This document shows positions 8,245 to 15,087 of a stretch of 64,000 nt of DNA, piece after piece. The position numbers and the translations under genes are program-made. This stretch comes from Sphingopyxis sp. OAS728. Lineage in GTDB: Bacteria; Pseudomonadota; Alphaproteobacteria; Sphingomonadales; Sphingomonadaceae. Location of the stretch: contig NZ_JADBDT010000001.1 of assembly GCF_014873485.1 (NCBI RefSeq), positions 3,224,001 to 3,288,000 on the forward strand. The letters run 5' to 3'. Below the pieces are notes generated by a model, which was given only the letters and a program-made list of their open reading frames with translations, did no database searches and was not told the DNA's origin. Each line of letters opens with the position of its first letter. Position 1 is the stretch's first letter.

Positions 8245-8964
8245 TCAGGCCTCGACGATCGGCGCGAAGCCGCCATAGATCATGCGCGCGCCGTCGAACG
8301 GGTTGGTCGCGGGATCGTGCTTCATCCGCTCGTCGGTCATCATCTTTTCCCAGCCCGTGGTGCGCGCTTCCTTGCTCGGCCATTCGACCCAGCTGTAGAC
8401 GACGCTCTCGCCATCCTTCTTGTGCGCGGCGCGGGCATAGTCGGTGACCTGACCGTCGGGGACGTCGTCGGCCCACGCTTCGACGACGCGCGTCGCGCCA
8501 TAGTCGCGGAACACTTCGGACGCCTTCTCCGCCATCGCGCGATAGGCTTCCTTGTTGCCGTCGGGGACGGGCACGAGATAGCCGTCGACATAGGCCGTCT
8601 GGCCCTCTGCCCGGTCGTCGACGATCGAATCGAATCCGCCGATGATCATGCGCTTGCCGTCGAACGGCATTTCGCCGCCCATCGCCGCCATGCGCGGATC
8701 GCTCATCATCTTTTCGTTCGCGGCGTCGCGCGTCGCCCGGTCGGGATATTCGAACCAGCTGAACACGACGGTTTCGTCGGGTTTTGCCTGCACTGCGCCC
8801 TTGAAGTCGTTCACCTTGCCATCGGGGACGTCGTCGCCCCAGCATTCGACCATGCGCGCGACGCCGAATTCCTTGAACAGATGCGCCGCGTCGGCGGCAT
8901 GTTTGCGATAGGCTTCCTTGTTGGCGGTCGGCACCGCGACCACAAATCCTTCTACATAGGTCAT
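8245..8964 (-). CDS. Tandem DUF1428 protein (two fused domains)
   Basis: The 239-residue product is made of two copies of a roughly 115-residue DUF1428 (YbaA-like) module: residues about 1-118 (TYVEGFVVAVPTANKEAYR ... GGFDSIV) and about 122-239 (AYVDGYLVPVPDGNKEAYR ... GGFAPIV). Matching blocks include WGDDVPDGKV/WADDVPDGQV and FSWFEYPD/YSWVEWPS. DUF1428 proteins are normally single-domain; I recall a dimeric ferredoxin-like fold, so a fused dimer is plausible. Function unknown. An AAGGAGAGACAAG leader precedes the ATG. Confidence 0.9.
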   Translation of the reverse strand: MTYVEGFVVAVPTANKEAYRKHAADAAHLFKEFGVARMVECWGDDVPDGKVNDFKGAVQAKPDETVVFSWFEYPDRATRDAANEKMMSDPRMAAMGGEMPFDGKRMIIGGFDSIVDDRAEGQTAYVDGYLVPVPDGNKEAYRAMAEKASEVFRDYGATRVVEAWADDVPDGQVTDYARAAHKKDGESVVYSWVEWPSKEARTTGWEKMMTDERMKHDPATNPFDGARMIYGGFAPIVEA

Positions 8965-8994
8965 CTTGTCTCTCCTTAGGGGGGTGGGAGGGTT

Positions 8995-9669
8995 TCAGGC
9001 GGCGGGCGGTCCCGCTTCTTCGCTGAAGGCGGCCAGCTGCGCGTCCATCGCGCGCTGGAAGGCGGGGCGGGCGAGGCAGCGGTCGAGATAGGCCTGCAAC
9101 CGCGGCTGCTCGGCGATCAGCCCCGCCTCGACGGCTTCGCGCAGCACGGTGGCCATCGCGATGTCGGCGACGCTGAATTCGCCCGTCAGATATTCCTTGT
9201 CGCCAATCGCGTCGTTCAGGCGGCCGAGCCGGCCCTGGATGAATTCGATCAGGCTCGGACGGCGCAGCTTCGCCCATTCTTCTTCGGTCGAGAAAATATC
9301 GACATTGCCCAGCTCGAACAGCATCGGCTCGACGCTGTTATAGGCGGCGAACAACCACGCGAGCGTGTTCGCGCGCGCCTGCGGGTCGCGGGGCATCAGC
9401 CGCGCGTCCTTCTCGGCGAGGTGGAGCAGGATCGCGCCGCTTTCGAACAGGCGGATCCCGCCGTCGTTCAGCACCGGCACCTGTCCCCATGGCTGGAACA
9501 GGAAATGGTCGGCGGGGCGGTTGATCGCGCTGATCAGATGCTCGGCATAGTCGAGGCCGATTTCTTCGCACGCCCAGCGGGGGCGCAGGTCGCGGACATA
9601 GCCGCGCGCGAAGTCGGGGACCCAGTCGAAAGCGGTGACTTCGATCTTGCTGTCGGGATTGACGGGCAT
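8995..9669 (-). CDS. Glutathione S-transferase family protein
   Basis: The 224-residue product has an N-terminal thioredoxin-like half with the cis-Pro segment FQPWGQVPVLNDGG and the glutathione-binding FESGAILLHLAE (about residues 70-85), then an alpha-helical C-terminal domain (EYLTGEFSVADIAMATVLRE, a typical GST helix-6 N-capping region). It differs clearly from the GST at 4335-4988, so the two are not a recent duplication. It lies 30 nt after the DUF1428 gene start and 32 nt from the hydrolase. Confidence 0.9.
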   Translation of the reverse strand: MPVNPDSKIEVTAFDWVPDFARGYVRDLRPRWACEEIGLDYAEHLISAINRPADHFLFQPWGQVPVLNDGGIRLFESGAILLHLAEKDARLMPRDPQARANTLAWLFAAYNSVEPMLFELGNVDIFSTEEEWAKLRRPSLIEFIQGRLGRLNDAIGDKEYLTGEFSVADIAMATVLREAVEAGLIAEQPRLQAYLDRCLARPAFQRAMDAQLAAFSEEAGPPAA

Positions 9670-9701
9670 GGGGGAACTCCTCTCACTTTTGTTTTAGGGA
9701 A

Positions 9702-10658
9702 TTAGAAAGATGGCGGCGGCGGCGCCTTGTCGTCGAGAAACGGCGTGACCATCGCGGCGATCGCGGGAATTTCGCCCATGATCCCGATATGCGAGGTCGC
9801 GGGCAGGATCGCGAGCCGCGCCTTGGGCGCAGCGGTCAGGAAACCCTGCGTCGCCGCGGCGACATCACCGCCACCGCGCAGCTTGAACAGCTGGATCGCA
9901 TGATCGAGCGTCACGCCGTCGGCATCGCCGATGATCACCATCGTGCGGCCGGGGATCGCGCGGACCGCGGCGTCGGACCAGCCGAAGGGCGTCGCGTCGA
10001 GCGACTTGATATTGGCGACAAGCACCGGGAATTTCTGCGGCGCGGGTGACAGGCGCTTATACTCGGTGTCGATCGGGCTGCCCGCGAAGATGTCGGGGGT
10101 CAGCTTCGATATTCCCGCCAGCACTTCGGGATACCAGCCGTCGAGCCGCGAGGTCGCCGACAGGATCACCTGCTTGCCGATCCTGTCGGGGTGCTTGACG
10201 GCGAGCGCGACCGCGGTCGATCCGCCCATCGAATAACCAAGCACGTCGGCCTTTGCGACGCCCAGCCTGTCGAGCACTGCGGCGGTATCGTCGGCCATCC
10301 GGTCATAGCTCAGCGGTCCGTCGACCCCGCCCGACCGCCCATGGCCGCGCGCATCGACCGCGATCACCGGCCGGGTCGCGGCGAGCGGATCGATCAACGG
10401 CTTCATCGCGTCGGCGGACATGAAGGCGCCGTGCAGGACGACCAGCGGGGTCTTTCCCGATTTGAGATCGCCATAAACCTGATAATGGATCGCCGCGCCG
10501 GCAACATCGGCATGGCCGGCTTGCGGAGCATTGGCGGCGGGCTGGCCCGCGCCGGGCGTTTGTGCGGCCGCCGGCTGCGCCGCGGCGGCGATCGTCGCTG
10601 CGACCGCGATCAGGGCGAAGGCGGAGGCAAGCGCGGGGAGGGGAGAGCGTCGTGTCAT
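9702..10658 (-). CDS. Exported alpha/beta hydrolase
   Basis: The 318-residue product has an N-terminal signal peptide (ALASAFALIAVAATIAAAAQPAAAQ), so it is probably periplasmic. The alpha/beta-hydrolase features are in order: oxyanion region VVLHGAFM, DARGHGRSGG, nucleophile elbow GYSMGGS (Ser), an acidic residue near GDADGVT, and a C-terminal His in LPATSHIG. The class covers esterases, haloperoxidase-like and C-C hydrolases; the substrate cannot be read from sequence. It is a member of the TetR-led run. Confidence 0.88.
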   Translation of the reverse strand: MTRRSPLPALASAFALIAVAATIAAAAQPAAAQTPGAGQPAANAPQAGHADVAGAAIHYQVYGDLKSGKTPLVVLHGAFMSADAMKPLIDPLAATRPVIAVDARGHGRSGGVDGPLSYDRMADDTAAVLDRLGVAKADVLGYSMGGSTAVALAVKHPDRIGKQVILSATSRLDGWYPEVLAGISKLTPDIFAGSPIDTEYKRLSPAPQKFPVLVANIKSLDATPFGWSDAAVRAIPGRTMVIIGDADGVTLDHAIQLFKLRGGGDVAAATQGFLTAAPKARLAILPATSHIGIMGEIPAIAAMVTPFLDDKAPPPPSF

Positions 10659-10688
10659 CGAACTATCCTCTTGTTCTGTAGACGGAGA

Positions 10689-10907
10689 CTAGCTCCGTTT
10701 GCCTTTGATATAGGCGACGATCGACATCGCGTGGCCGTGGCCGAGGTCGAAATCGCTCTTCAGCCAGTCGATGATCGCACCGGGTTTGACGCCGGGGGCC
10801 AGCCCGCTTTCGTCGGCGAGGCCCTTGTCGATCGCGATGGCTTTCAGCGCGTCGGCCGATTTGCCGGTCTTGGTTTCGACATTGTCGAGATAGGCCTGAA
10901 AGCTCAT
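10689..10907 (-). CDS. DUF4287 family protein
   Basis: The 72-residue product reads SFQAYLDNVETKTGKSADAL at its start and ends with LGHGHAMSIVAYIKGK, which is the DUF4287 signature. The family is uncharacterised and often sits with DUF5655, DoxX, VOC or YCII genes. ATG 10905-10907 overlaps the DoxX stop (ATGA). The frame is open further upstream through the DoxX gene, but this start matches the domain boundary. Confidence 0.85.
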   Translation of the reverse strand: MSFQAYLDNVETKTGKSADALKAIAIDKGLADESGLAPGVKPGAIIDWLKSDFDLGHGHAMSIVAYIKGKRS

Positions 10908-11320
10908 GCCGCTGCTCCTGCGCGGAGCGGGATCAGCGCGCGGAGGCGCGGATCGCGCAGCCACAAGCCGCCCCACAGCATGACGCCCAGATAGACGCCA
11001 AACAGGCTGTGGCTGAACAGCGGGCTGCCGATGCGCACATGCGTGCCGATCGCGCCGCCGAGATAGCCGGTGATCAGGATCGCACCGAGGATCGCGGTGC
11101 GCGGCCAGATATAAAGCAGCGTCGGGATCAGCAGCAGCGTTCCGAGCATCGTCATCGTCGGCACGTCGAGCGGCCATCCGAGCCCCGGCGGGCTATATTT
11201 GATCGCCGTCTCGGGCGACACGAGCTTGAGCCCGGCGTCGAAGAGGAGGAAGAGGATCACGAGGCCGCTCAAAACATGGCCCGCGATCAACTGACCCTTT
11301 CCGCTTTGCTGGTCTGTCAT
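10904..11320 (-). CDS. DoxX-like membrane protein
   Basis: The 138-residue product has four membrane helices (about residues 14-34, 55-75, 80-98 and 108-124) with the DoxX-like features LFDAGLKL, TPTLLYIWPRT-type loop and LITGYLGGAIGTHVR. DoxX-like proteins are inner-membrane and in some bacteria act in redox stress complexes; that role is only suggested here by its VOC, GST and GFA neighbours. It overlaps the DUF4287 gene. Confidence 0.82.
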   Translation of the reverse strand: MTDQQSGKGQLIAGHVLSGLVILFLLFDAGLKLVSPETAIKYSPPGLGWPLDVPTMTMLGTLLLIPTLLYIWPRTAILGAILITGYLGGAIGTHVRIGSPLFSHSLFGVYLGVMLWGGLWLRDPRLRALIPLRAGAAA

Positions 11321-11345
11321 CCTCTTCCTCCTCCCTTTTGCTCTT

Positions 11346-11783
11346 TTATGCGGTGGCTTCGGCGGGTTCGCCGGCGGGGATCGCGGTCGGGTCCATCCAC
11401 ATCACTTCCCAGATATGGCCGTCGGGATCTTCGAAGCTGCGGCCGTACATGAAGCCGCCGAAATCCTGCGTCGGGGTCGGGTCGGCCTTGCCGCCCGCCT
11501 TGACCGCCTTGTCGACCTGTCCGTCCACCGCTTCGCGGCTGTCGGCCGACACGCAGATCAGGACCTGTGCGCTCGTGTGCGCGTCGGGGATTTTCTTCGA
11601 GGTGAAGGTCGCCCATTTTTCATGCGTCAGCAGCATGACGTGGATGGATCCTTCCTCGACCACCATGCACGCGGCGGTGTCGTCGGTGAAGGCGGGGTTG
11701 TTCGCCGCGCCGACCGCTTCATAAAAAGCTTTCGACTTCTCGAGGTCGGTGACCGGCAGGTTCACGAAAATCATCTGGGGCAT
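11346..11783 (-). CDS. VOC family protein (single domain)
   Basis: The 145-residue glyoxalase-fold protein starts MPQMIFVNLPVTDLEKSKAF, with FMYGRSFEDPDGHIWEVMWMD near the C-terminus containing the metal-ligand-type Glu (EVMWMD). It is a clear tandem paralogue of the next gene upstream (11865-12299), which has the same block order. The ATG is preceded by AAGGAGAGAGTAG. Reaction unknown; lactoylglutathione lyase annotation would be over-specific. Confidence 0.87.
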   Translation of the reverse strand: MPQMIFVNLPVTDLEKSKAFYEAVGAANNPAFTDDTAACMVVEEGSIHVMLLTHEKWATFTSKKIPDAHTSAQVLICVSADSREAVDGQVDKAVKAGGKADPTPTQDFGGFMYGRSFEDPDGHIWEVMWMDPTAIPAGEPAEATA

Positions 11784-11864
11784 CTACTCTCTCCTTGGGG
11801 GGTGGTTATTGAGGTTGACTGGTTTGCGGCGCCGGCGATGGCCGGTCGTCCGCTGCGACTGTCT

Positions 11865-12299
11865 TTACTGGGCGGCAACTTCGGGGACGGGCTGCTCGCC
11901 ATTGGCGACCGCCGGGTCCATCCAGAAGGGGCCCCAGACATGGCCGTCGGGGTCGAGCAGGTCGCGGCCGTACATGAAGCCATGATCCTGCACCGGGTTG
12001 ACGTCGGCGGTCCCGCCATGCGCCGCGCCCGCCTCGATCATCGCGTCGACTTCCTCACGGCTGCCCAGCGCCAGCGCGAGCGACACCTCGCTCGAACCGC
12101 GCGGCGCGATCGGGCGGTCGGTGAAGCCTTTCCACTTGTCGTGGGTCAGGATCATCACGAAGATCGTTTCGGACCACACCATCGCGGCGCCGGTCTCGTC
12201 GCTGAAGCGCGGCTCGTGGGTGAAGCCGAGCCCCTCGTAGAAGGCCTTCGACTTGGCAAGATCGGCGACCGGCAGGTTCACGAAGATCATCTTGGACAT
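11865..12299 (-). CDS. VOC family protein (single domain), paralogue of 11346-11783
   Basis: The 144-residue glyoxalase-fold protein starts MSKMIFVNLPVADLAKSKAF and has HGFMYGRDLLDPDGHVWGPF near its end. Where the paralogue has WEVMWMD, this copy has WGPFWMD, so the usual acidic metal ligand at that position is absent. The ATG (12297-12299) has a CAAGGAGAGACGAG leader; the longer open frame upstream (to 12359) lacks one. First structural gene after the TetR regulator. Confidence 0.87.
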   Translation of the reverse strand: MSKMIFVNLPVADLAKSKAFYEGLGFTHEPRFSDETGAAMVWSETIFVMILTHDKWKGFTDRPIAPRGSSEVSLALALGSREEVDAMIEAGAAHGGTADVNPVQDHGFMYGRDLLDPDGHVWGPFWMDPAVANGEQPVPEVAAQ

Positions 12300-12371
12300 C
12301 TCGTCTCTCCTTGGGGGTGTCGGTTTGTTGTTGTCAGCGTGCGCGGTGCGCGGCGGCAATTACCCGTCGCA

Positions 12372-13061
12372 TCATGGCGCGCATCCCGCGCCGAACAGCA
12401 TCCGGACATAACGCTTCAAATGGGTGACGGTGCCGCGCGCAATCGCCGGATCGTTTGTCGTTTTCGCCAGGACGAAGGCGCCCTGCAGCACTGACTGGAC
12501 ATGCTGGGCAAGGCCGATCGCGGTGACGTCGTCGGGCACGCCATATACTTTCATCGCCGCGGCGATGTCGGGCGCCAGCGCTTCGCAATAGGCGTTGATG
12601 CTCGCCTCGCACGCCGCGCGGATGCGGTCGTTCGTCGAATAGGCCTCCTGCACCATCGTGCCGACGAAGCAGGTGTAATCCTCGGTGGGCCCGTCGAGCA
12701 TCGACAGGCGGAAATCGATATGGCCGAGCAAGCGGTCGAGCGGGTCTTCCAGCTTCACATGCGGCGCGAGCTCGAACATCGGCCGCGCGCGTTCGGTCCA
12801 GCCTTCGGCCGCCGCGATCGCCAGCTCTTCCTTCGATGCGAAATGGTGGAAGAAGGCGCCCTTGGTCACGCCCGCCGCCGCACAAATCTGGTCGACCGTC
12901 GTTGCCGCATAACCCTGCTTGCGCACCGTGGCGTGCGCCGCGGCGATCAGCTTCGCCCGCGCGCTGCCGCGCGGCGCGCGAGCGCCCGCACTACCGCCGC
13001 CCGCCGGGGGGACTTCGCGGGCGGCGGCTGCGGGGAGGGAAGGGGGGCGATTCGTCGTCAT
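12372..13061 (-). CDS. TetR family transcriptional regulator
   Basis: The 229-residue product has a Pro/Ala/Gly-rich extension (about residues 1-30), then the TetR DNA-binding domain (RAKLIAAAHATVRKQGYAAT, DQICAAAGVTKGAFFHHFAS) and a helical ligand domain. ATG 13059-13061 was chosen because the promoter at 13069-13097 would start transcription within a few bases of it, making a leaderless or nearly leaderless mRNA; the ATG at 13071-13073 lies inside the -10 box. It is the first gene of the run extending to 4335, with short gaps throughout, so it probably represses the run and itself. Confidence 0.9.
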   Translation of the reverse strand: MTTNRPPSLPAAAAREVPPAGGGSAGARAPRGSARAKLIAAAHATVRKQGYAATTVDQICAAAGVTKGAFFHHFASKEELAIAAAEGWTERARPMFELAPHVKLEDPLDRLLGHIDFRLSMLDGPTEDYTCFVGTMVQEAYSTNDRIRAACEASINAYCEALAPDIAAAMKVYGVPDDVTAIGLAQHVQSVLQGAFVLAKTTNDPAIARGTVTHLKRYVRMLFGAGCAP

Positions 13062-13067
13062 GCGAAT

Positions 13068-13097
13068 CAACATACCGACTAGTTGGTATGTTGTCAA
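13068..13097 (-). promoter_or_regulatory. tetR promoter with palindromic operator in its spacer
   Basis: Minus strand: -35 TTGACA (13092-13097), 17-nt spacer, -10 TATGTT (13069-13074). A 26-bp near-perfect palindrome (13068-13093: arm CAACATACC, centre containing ACTAGT, arm GGTATGTTG) covers the spacer and -10 box. Binding there would block RNA polymerase. This is the usual form of TetR autorepression; that this TetR is the ligand is inference. Confidence 0.8.
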
Positions 13098-13223
13098 ATC
13101 TGCAATCCGACTTACGCTTCGCGGCACTTTCGGCAACTTCCGAAAAAGACTCGACCTTCCCGCCACTTCGCCTAAAAAGGCATCGGAACAAAGGGGGCAC
13201 AACGTTGCTGTTCCGGGGGGAAT

Positions 13224-14732
13224 ATGGTCGCAGTCGTTTCAACCACGGCCTATCTTGGCATCGACGCGCGCGGGGTCGAGGTGCAGTGCCAGATCACGCC
13301 CGGCGTGCCGCGCTTCGTCGTCGTCGGCCTGCCCGACAAGGCGGTCGGCGAAAGCCGCGAGCGCGTCCGTGCCGCAATCGCCGCGATCGGCCTGTCGCTC
13401 CCGCCCAAGGTCATCACGGTCAACCTGTCGCCCGCCGACCTGCCCAAGGAAGGCTCGCACTACGACCTCCCGATCGCACTCGCCCTGCTCGGTGCGATGG
13501 GGGTGATCGACGCCGAAACGCTCGCCTCCTATGTGGTCGTCGGTGAACTCGGCCTCGACGGGCGCGTTGCGGCATCGCCGGGCGTGCTGCTCGCGGCGAT
13601 CCATGCGGGCAGCGTCGAGCGCGGGCTGATCTGCCCCGCTGCACAAGGCCCCGAGGCGGCATGGGCGGGCAATGTCGAGGTGCTCGGCGCCCCCGACCTC
13701 CTGTCGCTGCTCAATCATTTCAAGGGCCATGCGCCGCTGTCGCCGCCGGTGCCGGGCGAGGTCGAAATCCCCGCACGCGCCGCCGACCTTCGTCAGGTAA
13801 AAGGACAGGAGACCGCAAAACGCGCGCTCGAAATCGCCGCCGCCGGCGCGCATAATCTGATGATGTCGGGTCCGCCGGGTGCGGGGAAGTCGCTGATGGC
13901 GGCGTGCATGCCCGGGATCCTCCCCGACCTCACCCCCGCCGAGGCGCTCGAAGTGTCGATGATCGCCTCGGTCGCGGGAACGCTCGAGGGCGGGCGGCTG
14001 GTGCGCGCGCGGCCCTTTCGCGCGCCGCACCATTCGGCGTCGATGCCCGCGCTCGTTGGCGGCGGGCTGCGCGTGCGGCCGGGCGAGGTCAGCCTCGCGC
14101 ATCTCGGTGTGCTGTTCCTCGACGAACTGCCCGAATTTCAGCGCGGCGTGCTCGATTCGCTGCGCCAGCCGCTCGAAACGGGCGAGGTCAGCGTTGCGCG
14201 CGCCAATGCTCATGTGACCTTCCCCGCTCGTGTCCAGCTCGTTGCTGCGATGAACCCGTGCCGCTGCGGGCATCTCGGCGATCCCGCGCTCGCGTGCAGC
14301 CGCGCGCCGCGCTGCGCCGCCGATTATCAGGCGAAGCTGTCGGGGCCGTTGCTCGATCGCATCGACCTCCACGTCGAGGTGCAGGCGGTGAGCGCCGCCG
14401 ACCTCGTCCTGCCGCCGCCCGCCGAGGGCAGCGCCGAGGTCGCGGCGCGCGTCGCGGCGGCGCGCGACGTGCAGACCGCGCGCTATGCCGGGCACAAGGC
14501 GCGGACCAATGCCGAGATCGACGGCGAGCTCTTGGAGGCGGTCGCGACCCCCGACGAGGCCGGACGCAAGCTGTTGGCGCAGGCCGCCGAGGCGATGCGA
14601 CTGTCGGCGCGTGGCTACACTCGGATATTGCGCGTCGCGCGCACGATTGCCGATCTGGCGGGTGCGCAGGATATCGGGCGCATCCATATCGCCGAGGCGC
14701 TCAGTTACCGTCGGCAGGCACCGAGGAACTGA
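13224..14732 (+). CDS. comM: YifB/ComM family Mg-chelatase-like AAA ATPase
   Basis: The 502-residue product has the ComM architecture: an N-terminal ChlI-like domain (about residues 20-140, with ESRERVRAAIAAIGLSLPP and VNLSPADLPKEGSHYDLPIA), a central AAA+ module with Walker A GPPGAGKSLMAAC (about 213-225) and Walker B VLFLDELPEF, and a C-terminal domain with the cysteine pattern NPCRCGHLGD...CSRAPRC. ComM is a helicase that promotes branch migration of integrated DNA in natural transformation. A GGGGGGAAT leader precedes the ATG. It overlaps the DUF1905 gene by one base (TGATG). Confidence 0.94.
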   Translation: MVAVVSTTAYLGIDARGVEVQCQITPGVPRFVVVGLPDKAVGESRERVRAAIAAIGLSLPPKVITVNLSPADLPKEGSHYDLPIALALLGAMGVIDAETLASYVVVGELGLDGRVAASPGVLLAAIHAGSVERGLICPAAQGPEAAWAGNVEVLGAPDLLSLLNHFKGHAPLSPPVPGEVEIPARAADLRQVKGQETAKRALEIAAAGAHNLMMSGPPGAGKSLMAACMPGILPDLTPAEALEVSMIASVAGTLEGGRLVRARPFRAPHHSASMPALVGGGLRVRPGEVSLAHLGVLFLDELPEFQRGVLDSLRQPLETGEVSVARANAHVTFPARVQLVAAMNPCRCGHLGDPALACSRAPRCAADYQAKLSGPLLDRIDLHVEVQAVSAADLVLPPPAEGSAEVAARVAAARDVQTARYAGHKARTNAEIDGELLEAVATPDEAGRKLLAQAAEAMRLSARGYTRILRVARTIADLAGAQDIGRIHIAEALSYRRQAPRN

Positions 14733-15025
14733 TGGAAGAGATTATCTTTGAAGCCGAGATCATCGAATGGCGCGGGCCGGCGCCGTTTCTTTTCGCGCCG
14801 GTTCCCGACGAGCATATCGGTGCCATCCGATACGCCGCGATGACCCAAAGCTATGGCTGGGGCGTCGTGCCGGTGGTGGCGACCGTCGGCGACACGCTGT
14901 TCGCGACCTCGCTCTTTCCGCGCGAGGGCGGCTATTTTTTGCCGATCAAGGTCGCGGTCCAGCGAGCCGAAGCCGTTGGCTTGGGCGACCGGATCGCGGT
15001 TCGGATGCGTGCCGGTCGGTCGTAG
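14732..15025 (+). CDS. DUF1905 family protein
   Basis: The 97-residue product begins MEEIIFEAEIIEWRGPAPFL and continues FAPVPDEHIGAI, then GWGVVPVVATVGDTLFATSL and LPIKVAVQRAEAVGLGDRIA, matching the DUF1905 beta-barrel family. Function unknown. It shares one base with the comM stop codon (TGATG), so translation is coupled. Confidence 0.85.
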   Translation: MEEIIFEAEIIEWRGPAPFLFAPVPDEHIGAIRYAAMTQSYGWGVVPVVATVGDTLFATSLFPREGGYFLPIKVAVQRAEAVGLGDRIAVRMRAGRS

Positions 15026-15087
15026 GCTCGTGCGACTGTTGCGACGATGGTAAAGATTTCCGAACATATTGATGCGATGGGGGTGGG

